Shown here one piece after another: positions 9,798 to 19,500 of a DNA stretch of 64,000 nt. The notes beneath the pieces are model-generated. The model had not been told where the DNA came from. It saw only the letters and a program-made list of their open reading frames with translations, and searched no databases. Position 1 is the first letter of the stretch. The number at the start of each line of letters is the position of its first letter. The position numbers and the translations under genes are program-made. The stretch covers positions 2,370,501 through 2,434,500 of the forward strand of contig NZ_CP040749.1 in NCBI RefSeq assembly GCF_006065315.1, written 5' to 3'. This DNA is from Aureibaculum algae. GTDB lineage: Bacteria > Bacteroidota > Bacteroidia > Flavobacteriales > Flavobacteriaceae.

Positions 9798-11492
9798 ATG
9801 AAAACAAATATAATTAAATTATGTTTATTGATTTTTGTAGGTACGTTAATATCATGTACTGGTGATTTCGATGAGATCAATCAGAACCCAAATGGGTTTA
9901 CAGCAGATGATGTAAGTGCAAAATTCTTTATTACAGAGCCTCAGTATAAATTATATGCTGAAGATCGCTACCCTTATTGGAGAGCTCAGTTAATTCATAC
10001 GGACCGTTATGCTGGTCATTTTACATTCGGACATAGTGGTTCTTGGTGGAGTGACGGTTTAGGTTATGATTATTCTTCAGGATATACTGATGCTGCATGG
10101 GGTTGGTTATCAGGAGAGTTTGGTAAGATTGATGGTTTTATGAAATTAGTAAAATCTGGTGGTGAATTTGAAAATGAATACATGTACGCCGTTGGTTTAA
10201 TCATGAAATCGTTGTATTTCCAAATGTATACGGATACTTGGGGTATGGTACCTTATAGTGAAGCTGGTGTTGAAGGAATTGTAACACCTAAATATGATTC
10301 TCAAAAAGATATTTATAAAGGAATTATAGCTGATTTAGATGCAGCTATGGCTACTATAGGTGATGCAGAGAGAACAGGAACAGGTATTAATGACTTAGGA
10401 GAGAATGATGTGTATTGTGGTGGAGATTTACAGAAATGGAAAAAATTAGCCAATACCTTAAAATTAAGAATAGGTATGAGAGCTCTAGGTGCAACTGGAG
10501 ATGATTTTGCAACAGGAGCAATTAATCAAGCATTATCAGCAGATTTATTAGATGCAACTTCTGGTAGTATTTTAATGGATAAAGATGAAATCATTAGTCA
10601 ATGGGGTAGTGCTGCATATGGTGATGTTTGGCATAACTTTGGTGGTTTAGGGTCTAAATGGACAGTTGGTAAAACACTAATTGATCATTTAAGAAATTAT
10701 AATGATCCTAGATTATCTGTATTTGCTAAACCTGTTGAAGGTGGTGAAGTAACTATGACCAAACCAGCCAGTGGTGAAACAGCAGATAACTTTTGGGTTC
10801 GTGCAGATTTTTTATCTAGTATTTTTGATGCCGCAGGTGCTACATATACTAGAACGGATGCAGCCGATCAAGTTACTTTTAATGTACCAGCAGGACAATA
10901 TATTGGCCAGCCGACTAGATTAAGAGGTGAAATGTCTTCTTTTGCTAATTTTAAATTTTTCAGTACACCTTCTGATTTAGTAATAAGAGCTAAAAATGAT
11001 GGTGCTATGTATCCTGAAATTGTACTCACAAGTGCAGAGGCTTATTTTTTACAAGCAGAAGCTGCAGTTAGAGGTTTAGGTACTGGTGATGCTCAAGAAT
11101 TATTAGCAATGGGTATAAAAGAGGCTATGAAAGTTTGGGGTATTTCTGGTGGAGATGCAGATACATATATAGCTCAATCAGCAATAGCAGATATTTCTGC
11201 GGGTACAACCGAGCAAAAATTAGAAAAAATAGCAATTCAAAGATGGTTAAATACATATACTGATGGTTTTGAAGGTTGGGCTGTTGTTAGAGATACAGGT
11301 TATCCCTCTGAATTAGCTACAGGAGTTAATAACCAAGTTATTTTTGCAGATGGTGATTTAGCAGGACGATATCCTCAACGTTTACGTTATGGTACTGCTG
11401 AGCAAACAAGTAATGAAGCGAATTACAATGCAGCCGTTGCAGCTCAAGGAGAAGATGTACAAGCTACTAAATTATGGTATGCGAAGCAATAA
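9798..11492 (+). CDS. SusD/RagB-like nutrient-binding outer membrane lipoprotein (SusD-like_2 type)
   Basis: Glycan-binding lipoprotein partner of the SusC just upstream; the gap is only 4 bp, so the two are co-transcribed and probably translationally linked. Lipobox TLISC with Cys20, followed by TGDFDEINQNPNGF, a strong SusD-like_2 N-terminal pattern. The 564 residues include the usual W-rich N-terminal part, the LKLRIGMRAL helix and the C-terminal YTDGFEGWAVVRDTGYP segment. The unit ends in the terminator at 11521. Confidence 0.93.
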   Translation: MKTNIIKLCLLIFVGTLISCTGDFDEINQNPNGFTADDVSAKFFITEPQYKLYAEDRYPYWRAQLIHTDRYAGHFTFGHSGSWWSDGLGYDYSSGYTDAAWGWLSGEFGKIDGFMKLVKSGGEFENEYMYAVGLIMKSLYFQMYTDTWGMVPYSEAGVEGIVTPKYDSQKDIYKGIIADLDAAMATIGDAERTGTGINDLGENDVYCGGDLQKWKKLANTLKLRIGMRALGATGDDFATGAINQALSADLLDATSGSILMDKDEIISQWGSAAYGDVWHNFGGLGSKWTVGKTLIDHLRNYNDPRLSVFAKPVEGGEVTMTKPASGETADNFWVRADFLSSIFDAAGATYTRTDAADQVTFNVPAGQYIGQPTRLRGEMSSFANFKFFSTPSDLVIRAKNDGAMYPEIVLTSAEAYFLQAEAAVRGLGTGDAQELLAMGIKEAMKVWGISGGDADTYIAQSAIADISAGTTEQKLEKIAIQRWLNTYTDGFEGWAVVRDTGYPSELATGVNNQVIFADGDLAGRYPQRLRYGTAEQTSNEANYNAAVAAQGEDVQATKLWYAKQ

Positions 11493-11520
11493 ATAAATAC
11501 TAAAACAATATCAATAGTTT

Positions 11521-11552
11521 AAAAGAGCCTGAGAAATCAGGCTCTTTTTTTT
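11521..11552 (+). terminator. Rho-independent terminator after SusC/SusD pair 2
   Basis: Perfect 12-bp stem AAAAGAGCCTGA / TCAGGCTCTTTT with a GAAA loop at 11533-11536 and an eight-base T-run. It is closely similar to the terminator at 6271, suggesting the whole SusC/SusD unit with its terminator was duplicated. Confidence 0.93.
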
Positions 11553-11618
11553 GTTAAATAATGATAGGAAAATGTAATTTATTAACTTAGACATGTCGTT
11601 TATGGGTTAAAAAACGTC

Positions 11619-11666
11619 GTTAGTCGAATTGGTTAATCAATTTTAAGAAAAATTTAACTATCTTTC
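11619..11666 (+). promoter_or_regulatory. susC-type promoter 3 with upstream GTTAGTCGAA box
   Basis: GTTAGTCGAA is at 11619-11628, 75 bp before the ATG at 11694. A second half-site GTTAATCAA at 11632-11640 follows with the same 13-bp period seen in promoter 1. A TTTTAAGAA stretch starts 22 bp after the box, and the -7-like element TATCTTTC is at 11659-11666 (7 of 8). Confidence 0.6.
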
Positions 11667-11693
11667 CTACCTTATTAACTCAAAAACTTTATT

Positions 11694-14600
11694 ATGAACC
11701 AAAAATTTAGGTATTTATTTATGCTTGTGGCATTACTCTTTTTACAAGGGGCTATTGCTCAAACTATTACTGGTAAGGTTACCGATGAATCTGGCGTTGC
11801 TCTTCCAGGAGCAAATGTTATTGAAGAAGGTACTACCAATGGAACAACAACCGATTTTGATGGAAATTATAGCATTGAAGTCTCAGAAGGGGCAACATTG
11901 CAATTTTCTATGATAGGTTATTCCGAAAAGTCAGTTGTAGTTGGCGGACAAACCACTATTAATGTATCCTTGGCAGAAGGTACACAACTAGACGAAGTAG
12001 TTGTTACAGCCTTAGGTATTAAACGTGCCGAAAAAACATTAGCCTATGCCCAGCAAACTGTTGGTGGTGAAGAGCTTACAAGTTCTAGAGACGTTAACTT
12101 TGTTAACAGTATCTCTGGTAAAGCTGCGGGTGTAGAAATTAGAAAAAGTAGTTCTGGGCCTGGTGGATCTACCAAAATTCAAATTAGAGGTAGTAAATCT
12201 TTAAGTGGAGATAGTTCTCCTTTATTTGTTATTGACGGTATTCCAATGGTAAATAATAGAGGAAGTCAACCCGGAGTTTGGGATGGTGTTGATCAAGGAG
12301 ATGGTTTATCTCAATTAAATCCAGACGATATTGAAAGTATGAGTATCTTAAAAGGAGCTAATGCCGCTATTTTATATGGTAGTCAAGGTGCTAATGGTGT
12401 TGTGGTAATTACAACTAAAAGTGGTAAAGCGGGTACAATGGTTGTTAAAGTAAACTCAGGTATTACTTTTGAAAGCATTATCGCATTGCCTGAATTACAA
12501 TACAGATATGGTAGCGAAGGTGGTACAAAAGAAAGTTGGTCAACTACTAAAGGAGATTATGATAGTAGTTATGTAGATGATTGGTTTGATACAGGAGCAA
12601 ATTATTTTAATTCAGTTTCAGTAAGTGGAGGTAATGATAAAACACAGGCCTATTTTTCATATGCAAATACTACAGCATCTGGTATAACACCTGGTAATGA
12701 GTACGGTAAAAATAATGTTTCATTTAAACAATCTACAAAACTATTTAATGATAAAGTTAAAATTACATCTAATGTTATTTTAGCTCAAGAGAAAACAGAC
12801 AATAGAAATCGTGCTGGATATTATAATAATCCACTTACTGGATTGTATTGGTTTCCTAGAGATAAAAATATTAATGATTATAGAGGAGATAATTATAGGG
12901 TTTTTAATACAGATAGAAATACTTACGAACAAAATTGGTTTGTGATTGATCATCATCAAACAAATCCATATTGGTTATTAAACGAAGAATCTCAAGAAGA
13001 TGAAACCAAAAGGGTAATTGGAAGTTTAAATTTAGATTATACCATAACAGAGAAACTTTCTTTTCAAATTAGGGGAAATGTAGATTATGCCGTAAAAAAG
13101 TATGAAACAAAGCGTAATTCTGGCGGTAACACAACAACAGTTGCAGCTAATGGAAACTGGATTTATGAAAAGTATGATGATACCAGTACCTATTTAGATG
13201 GTATTTTAAGTTACACCAATAACTTTGGTGATTTTTCTCTTACTGCTTTAGGAGGTGCAACATATCAGCATACGAATTATGGTAATGGTGTAGGATTATA
13301 TCCTGGTGCTGCTCAAGATCAATTACTGTATGCAAATGAGTTTTATTTCGAAAATTTAACGGATGTTATTCAAGTACAATCTAATTTAAATAATGGTAAA
13401 ACGAGTACGGTAGAAAAACAATCACTTTTTGGAAATGTTACACTTGGATTTAAAGAGATGTTATTTTTAGATATCGCAGGAAGAAATGACTGGGCATCTA
13501 CCTTAGCATTAACAGGTAATGATTCCTATTTTTACCCTTCTTTAGGTCTTACTGCAATTTTAAGTGAAATGTTTGAATTGGGAGATGCAATTAGTTTTGC
13601 CAAAATAAGAGGTACCTATGCAAAAATAGGTAACGAAGTACCTTATAATACAATTTTTCCAAGACATACAATAAATGCTGACGGGTCGGTTGGATTTAAT
13701 ACAACCAAACCATTTCTTGATGCAAAACCAGAAATAATTACTACTTCTGAAGTAGGATTTGATGTAAGATTCTTTAATAGCAGGTTGGGAGTTGATTTTA
13801 CATATTATAGTATAAATAGTCAAGATCAGTTTATTACAATTAATGAACCCATTGAAGATTATACAAGTTATTTTGTAAATGCAGGTGAAATTACTAATAA
13901 AGGGGTAGAAATAACACTTACCGGTAAACCAATTGTAACAGAAGATTTAACTTGGAGTACAGCAGTTAACTATTCAAATAATAATAATAATATTGTTAAA
14001 TTACATCCTGATGTTGAAACGATAAATCAAGGTGGTTCAGAAGGGTTTAGATATACCTTAGTTGAAGGAGGATCTATCAGTGATTTATATGCATATAAAT
14101 TTTTAAGAGATGATGAAGGCAGAATTTTGTTGGATGATGTCACTGGCAGACCTAGAAAAACAGAATTAAGAGAGCTTTTTGGTAATGCAGAACCTGATTA
14201 TGCCATAGGTTGGAGTAACACTATTAACTACAAAAAATGGGCATTGAACATGCAAATAAACGGTAAGTTCGGTGGTTATACAGTAAGTCAAACTGAAGCT
14301 TTATTTGATGGTAACGGTGTGTCAGAGAGATCTGCTGCTGCGAGAGATAGAGGCTATGAAAATATAAATGCAGTGCAAAATGGTGTTGCAGTAACCCAAA
14401 TTGATCCATTTGATTATTATGATGCTGTTGGAGGTAGAAACGGTATTACTGAGGCTCACATTTATGACAGAACCAGTATTAGATTAGCACAATTATCTTT
14501 ATCTTATAATTTTAATGTAGAGAAGGTAGATTGGTTAAAGAATGCTTCTTTATCTTTTATAGGAAACAACCTTTTCTTTTTCTATAAGGATGCACCATAT

Positions 14601-14705
14601 GACCCTGAATTATCTCAGAGTACAGGTAGAAGTGAACCTGGTTCAGATAATTATAATTTACCATCAACAAGAACGTATGGTTTAAATCTAAGTTTAACCT
14701 TTTAA
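11694..14705 (+). CDS. SusC/RagA family TonB-linked outer membrane protein (third of three)
   Basis: TonB-dependent glycan importer of 1003 residues. Signal peptide ends GAIAQ at about residue 23, then a carboxypeptidase-regulatory-like domain (TITGKVTDESGVALPGAN), the LDEVVVTALGIK segment, a plug with IQIRGSKSLSGDSSPLFVID, and a barrel that ends LNLSLTF. It is more distant from the first two SusC proteins: the signal peptide is different and the barrel shorter. The SusD gene follows after 11 bp. The promoter at 11619 carries the same upstream box as the other two, so all three pairs are likely switched on together. Confidence 0.95.
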   Translation: MNQKFRYLFMLVALLFLQGAIAQTITGKVTDESGVALPGANVIEEGTTNGTTTDFDGNYSIEVSEGATLQFSMIGYSEKSVVVGGQTTINVSLAEGTQLDEVVVTALGIKRAEKTLAYAQQTVGGEELTSSRDVNFVNSISGKAAGVEIRKSSSGPGGSTKIQIRGSKSLSGDSSPLFVIDGIPMVNNRGSQPGVWDGVDQGDGLSQLNPDDIESMSILKGANAAILYGSQGANGVVVITTKSGKAGTMVVKVNSGITFESIIALPELQYRYGSEGGTKESWSTTKGDYDSSYVDDWFDTGANYFNSVSVSGGNDKTQAYFSYANTTASGITPGNEYGKNNVSFKQSTKLFNDKVKITSNVILAQEKTDNRNRAGYYNNPLTGLYWFPRDKNINDYRGDNYRVFNTDRNTYEQNWFVIDHHQTNPYWLLNEESQEDETKRVIGSLNLDYTITEKLSFQIRGNVDYAVKKYETKRNSGGNTTTVAANGNWIYEKYDDTSTYLDGILSYTNNFGDFSLTALGGATYQHTNYGNGVGLYPGAAQDQLLYANEFYFENLTDVIQVQSNLNNGKTSTVEKQSLFGNVTLGFKEMLFLDIAGRNDWASTLALTGNDSYFYPSLGLTAILSEMFELGDAISFAKIRGTYAKIGNEVPYNTIFPRHTINADGSVGFNTTKPFLDAKPEIITTSEVGFDVRFFNSRLGVDFTYYSINSQDQFITINEPIEDYTSYFVNAGEITNKGVEITLTGKPIVTEDLTWSTAVNYSNNNNNIVKLHPDVETINQGGSEGFRYTLVEGGSISDLYAYKFLRDDEGRILLDDVTGRPRKTELRELFGNAEPDYAIGWSNTINYKKWALNMQINGKFGGYTVSQTEALFDGNGVSERSAAARDRGYENINAVQNGVAVTQIDPFDYYDAVGGRNGITEAHIYDRTSIRLAQLSLSYNFNVEKVDWLKNASLSFIGNNLFFFYKDAPYDPELSQSTGRSEPGSDNYNLPSTRTYGLNLSLTF

Positions 14706-14716
14706 TAAGAAAAGAA

Positions 14717-16294
14717 ATGAAAAAAATAATATATATATTTTTGACTGCACTTTTATTTAATCTAAGTGCATGTACAGATGATTTTGAAAAGTTAAATGAA
14801 AACCCATATCAAATAACTGATGAATCTTTGACGCAAGATTTTAACAATGTAGGTGCTTTTTATCCGCCCATGTTAAAAAACCTTTTTGGTCACCAAATTG
14901 AACATAACTTATCTCATGATTCTTGGGTAAGACATTTAGGAACTCCAACTCCTTTTGTTGGGGGCATTAATAATACAACCTATTATATCCGCTGGAATAC
15001 TTATTGGAACAGGATTTATAATAGTATTATGTCTCCTTCTGCACAAGTAATGAAAGTTGCAGAAGCTGAGGGGTACCCTGTTTTTGTAGAATGGGCAAAA
15101 TTAATAAGAATTTTAGGAATGTCTAGACTCACTGCCTACCATGGTCCCGTAATATTTACCAAGTTTGGTCAAGAACCTGCTTTGTATGATTCAGAACCAG
15201 TACTTTATAATGCATTTTTTACGCAGCTAGATGAAATACAGGCTGTCTTTAATGCTAACATGGATTACGCTGGTCTTGCAAAATTCGATGCTAGTTATGG
15301 CGGGGATATTGAACAATGGAATAGGTTGGTAAATAGTATGCGTTTACGTTTAGCCATAAGAATATCTAAAGCAAATCCTGCATTGGCTAAAACTCAAGGA
15401 GAAAAAGCGTTGAGCGAACCAGGAGGATTGATTGAAAGTAATGCTGATAATTTTATGGTTTCATTATATGGAGATGTTTTTCCTCCAGTTACCATTAGTT
15501 TTGGTTGGGGTGATACGAGAATGAGTGCTTCTATGGAATCTATTTTAATCGGATATAAAGATCCAAGAGTTGCCAAGTTCTTTGATCCAGCTTCAGATGA
15601 TACACTTTATCCAGATCATCCTGATTATCCATATAAGGGAATTAGAAATGGTGCAGTGTTAGTTGCAAAAGATGATAGATTAAGTTTTTCGAATATTAGT
15701 TCAGATTTTAAGAGCGTTGAGAATAGACGTTTCTTTACTGCAGCTGAAGTGAAGTTTCTAAAAGCTGAAGCAGCTTTAAGAGGTTGGAATGGAGCAGGTA
15801 GTGCATGGGAAAATTATGAAGCCGGTGTAAATAGTTCTTTTGAAGATTGGGGTGCTGGTAGTGCCGCAGCTTACTTAGCTGATAATACAAGTTTACCATT
15901 AAACTATAATGACCCTAAAGCTGATCCAGGTCCAATTAATGATTTTGTAACTAGAATTTCGAATACTGTAGCTTGGGATGATGGAGCGAGTAATGAAATT
16001 AAGCTAGAAAAAATTATTACACAAAAGTGGATAAATGCCTATACGAACTCTATAGAACCATGGGTTGATCATCGTAGAACAGGATATCCTAAATTGCCTT
16101 ATAATTATAAAAATGATAGTAGTGCAGATTGGGGCGTAATACCGGCCAACGAATTCTTGAAAAGACAAGTGTTCGTAACAAGTCAAAGAGAAAACAATGC
16201 ATCTTCCGTTGCTGAAGCTACAGGTTTCCTTGGTGGTCCAGACTTAATTAGTACCAGACTATGGTGGGACACAGGTTCTGCATCAAATTTTTAA
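14717..16294 (+). CDS. SusD/RagB-like nutrient-binding outer membrane lipoprotein (SusD-like_2 type)
   Basis: Surface glycan-binding partner of the SusC at 11694. Lipobox NLSAC with Cys19, followed by TDDFEKLNENPYQI. The 525-residue body carries the SusD-like helical repeats (MRLRLAIRISKANP), FLKAEAALRGWNG and the C-terminal WINAYTNSIEPWVDHRRTGYP segment. All three SusD proteins here belong to the same SusD-like_2 subfamily rather than the classical SusD subfamily, which supports local duplication of a whole pair. The operon ends in the terminator at 16315. Confidence 0.92.
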   Translation: MKKIIYIFLTALLFNLSACTDDFEKLNENPYQITDESLTQDFNNVGAFYPPMLKNLFGHQIEHNLSHDSWVRHLGTPTPFVGGINNTTYYIRWNTYWNRIYNSIMSPSAQVMKVAEAEGYPVFVEWAKLIRILGMSRLTAYHGPVIFTKFGQEPALYDSEPVLYNAFFTQLDEIQAVFNANMDYAGLAKFDASYGGDIEQWNRLVNSMRLRLAIRISKANPALAKTQGEKALSEPGGLIESNADNFMVSLYGDVFPPVTISFGWGDTRMSASMESILIGYKDPRVAKFFDPASDDTLYPDHPDYPYKGIRNGAVLVAKDDRLSFSNISSDFKSVENRRFFTAAEVKFLKAEAALRGWNGAGSAWENYEAGVNSSFEDWGAGSAAAYLADNTSLPLNYNDPKADPGPINDFVTRISNTVAWDDGASNEIKLEKIITQKWINAYTNSIEPWVDHRRTGYPKLPYNYKNDSSADWGVIPANEFLKRQVFVTSQRENNASSVAEATGFLGGPDLISTRLWWDTGSASNF

Positions 16295-16314
16295 AATTTA
16301 AATTATTTTATATA

Positions 16315-16352
16315 AAAAGAGTTGTTTTAATCTAAAAACAACTCTTTTTTTT
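16315..16352 (+). terminator. Rho-independent terminator after SusC/SusD pair 3
   Basis: Perfect 14-bp stem AAAAGAGTTGTTTT (16315-16328) / AAAACAACTCTTTT (16335-16348) with loop AATCTA, followed by further T residues. Its stem sequence differs from the GAAA-loop terminators of pairs 1 and 2. Confidence 0.93.
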
Positions 16353-16443
16353 TATTTTGCAGTAGAATTATTTTTATTTGAATAAAAGAAATGTTGCATA
16401 AAGTTCATTACCTTCAACTTATTTAAGTTTTTCACCAAGAATA

Positions 16444-16474
16444 ATGTAATGCTTAAATGAATTAAGCATTACAT
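16444..16474. promoter_or_regulatory. Perfect 13-bp inverted repeat upstream of the FG-GAP gene
   Basis: Arms ATGTAATGCTTAA (16444-16456) and TTAAGCATTACAT (16462-16474) are exact complements around the spacer ATGAA. There is no T-run, so this is not a terminator. It lies 57 bp before the ATG at 16531, where an operator would be expected. No second copy was seen in the window. Confidence 0.5.
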
Positions 16475-16530
16475 AACTCTAAATTATTAGTATTCACGTA
16501 GCATTAAGTATTTTTATTAATTTAAACTAT

Positions 16531-19500
16531 ATGACAAAAACATACAAAATTATCATTGCCCTGACAGTTTTCGTGTTAACAAGCTGTAATAAAAGCGAGG
16601 ATAATGATAGTAGTACTGGTACAGTACAAAACGAGAATACATTATTTACTTTGGTGTCTTCTAATGACTCTAATTTAACGTTCGAGAACATCATAACGCA
16701 AACCAGAGAGAACAATCATATGATAAACTCTCAATTTATATCTGGTGGAGGCGTAGCCGTTGGTGATATAAATAATGATGGCTTGGAAGATATTTATTTT
16801 ACAGGAAATCAAGTAAGGGATAAACTATTTTTAAACAAAGGAAATTTAAAATTTGAAGATATTTCTGATAAAGCGGGTATTACCCAGGATAATAATTGGT
16901 CAACTGGTGTAACATTTGTAGATATTGATAATGATGGCGATAAGGATATTTATGTTTGTAGGTTTACTTATCTAGAAAACGAAAAAAGTCAAAACCAATT
17001 ATACATTAATAACGGAGACCAAAGCTTTACCGAAAAAGCATCCACTTTTGGTCTAAATGATAAAGGTTTTTCCATGCACTCCACCTTTTTCGATTTTGAT
17101 AACGATGGTTTGTTAGATATTTACGTTATAAATCAGCCTCCAAGTATCCCAAATATTGGAGATAAAATGAGTAGAGAACAGTTTCCAGATATTACTTTTA
17201 GTGATCGATTATATAAAAACCTGGGCAACGGAAAATTTGAAGATTATACCGAAAAATCGAATCTTAGAAATTTTGCATTCGGACTATCGGCAACTACAGG
17301 AGACTTTAACAATGACGGTTGGCAAGATATTTATGTTTCCAATGATTTTGATGTGGCTGATCATGTTTATATTAATCAACAAGACGGCACTTTTAAAGAT
17401 GAAGTACGCACGGCCACTAAACATATTTCAAACTTTAGTATGGGTAACGATATTGCGGACTATGATAATGATGGAAATTTAGATGTTATGGTCGTAGACA
17501 TGGTCGCAGAAGACCATAAAAGGATTAAAACGAACATGAGCGGTATGAATCCCGAACAGTTTTGGTCTATCGTAAATAAAGGTGGTCACTATCAATATAT
17601 GTTCAATACTTTACAAAGGAATAATGGAAATGGAACCTTTAGTGAGTTAGGTCAACTCGCGGGCGTTACAAGTACTGACTGGAGTTGGGCACCATTATTC
17701 GCTGATTTTGACAACGACGGTTTTAAAGACCTTTTTGTAACCAACGGCGTTGTTTATAATAACCGCTACAGCGATTTAACTACAAAATACGATAAGAAAG
17801 TTGATAGCATAAACAAGGTAGCCCATCAAAAAGGATTAAACCCAAATACGATGATGGATGTAATGGATTTTGTAAATATGGCTCCCACCGATAAATTACC
17901 GAACTATATTTATAAAAATAACGGAGACTTAACTTTTAATAATAAAGTAAAAGACTGGGGGTTAGAAACGCCAACACTTTCAAACGGAGCTGCTTACGCT
18001 GATTTTGATTTAGATGGTGATTTAGATTTGGTGGTTAATAATATTAATGAAAACGCATCATTATATAAAAATACAACTACAGACAGACGATTAGGTAATT
18101 ATATACGCTTTAAATTTGTTACTGATAAAAACGAACCTGTTTATGGAACAAAAATAGCATTGTATAAAAAAGATTCATTGTTGCAAGTTGTTCAAATAAC
18201 GAATTCGAGAGGGTTTATGTCTAAAAGTGAAGATGTAGCTCATTTTGGAATTGGAGATGAAAAAATTATTGATAAGGCCATAATTCAATGGATTGATGGC
18301 ACAACTTCAACACTTTCTAATTTAGAGGTAAATAAAGTTCATCAGCTAAAGACAGGAGAGTTAGAGAGAGAAACAATTCAAGGTAAACCTAATAAAACTT
18401 TACAATTTCAAGATGTAACCCAATCTCTTAATTTAGCTAAAGTGTATCATCAAGAGAATAAAAATGATGATTATGCTTATGAAGTATTGCTTCCTCATAA
18501 AATGTCACAATTTGGACCTGCCATAGGTGTTGGTGATGTAAATGGTGATAAAAAAGAAGATTTTTACTTAGGCGGAGCTGCAGGGTATTCAGGGAAACTA
18601 TATCTGCAGAATAATAAAGGAACTTTTGATGAAATTATAGATGGAGCTTGGTCTCAAGACAAGGCTAGTGAAGATATGGGCATAGCATTAATAGACGTTG
18701 ACAATGATAAAGATTTAGATTTATTTGTTGTAAGTGGGGGGAATGAATTTAATGAAGGCGATACCGCATTACAAGATAGGTTATATATAAATGACGGCAG
18801 AGGAAAGTTTACCAAAAGCAATAATTTACCGAAATACCTTACTAGTGGATCGTGTGTAATGCCTTTTGATTTTGACAAAGACGGCGATTTAGATCTCTTT
18901 ATTGGTGGACGCTTAACACCAAGAAAATATCCGCATGCAGCAAATAGTTATTTACTGGAAAATACTGGAGGAAAATTTATTGATGCTTCAGATAAAATAG
19001 CCCCTGAGATGAAAGATTTAGGAATGGTAACTGCTGCAAGTTGGACAGATTATAATAATGATGGTTTTGAAGACTTAATAGTGGTAGGTGAGTGGATGCC
19101 AGTAACCTTATTTATGCAATCAGAAAATGGTACTTTCAAAAAGAAAACCATTCCAAATAGTGAAGGATGGTATTATGAAGTTAAAACGGGGGACATGGAT
19201 AATGACGGAGATAATGACATCATTGTTGGTAATCTCGGTTTAAATTATAAATATAAAGCAAACTCTAAAGAACCTTTTGAAGTTTACAGCTATGATTTTG
19301 ACAATAATGGAAGTTTAGATATTGTGTTGAGTTATTATGAACATGGAATTGCGTTCCCTGTAAGAGGTAAAAGTTGTTCAACGCAACAAATTCCATCGCT
19401 AAAAGAGAAATTTCCAACGTATGAAGAATTTGGAAATTCAAATTTACAGAACATTTATGGTAGTACACTAACTGACGCATTGAACTTAAAAGCGAAAACC

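Noticed and set aside
13560..13823. 87-codon frame on the minus strand inside the third susC
   Set aside because: Antisense shadow of a well supported SusC gene; no promoter or family.
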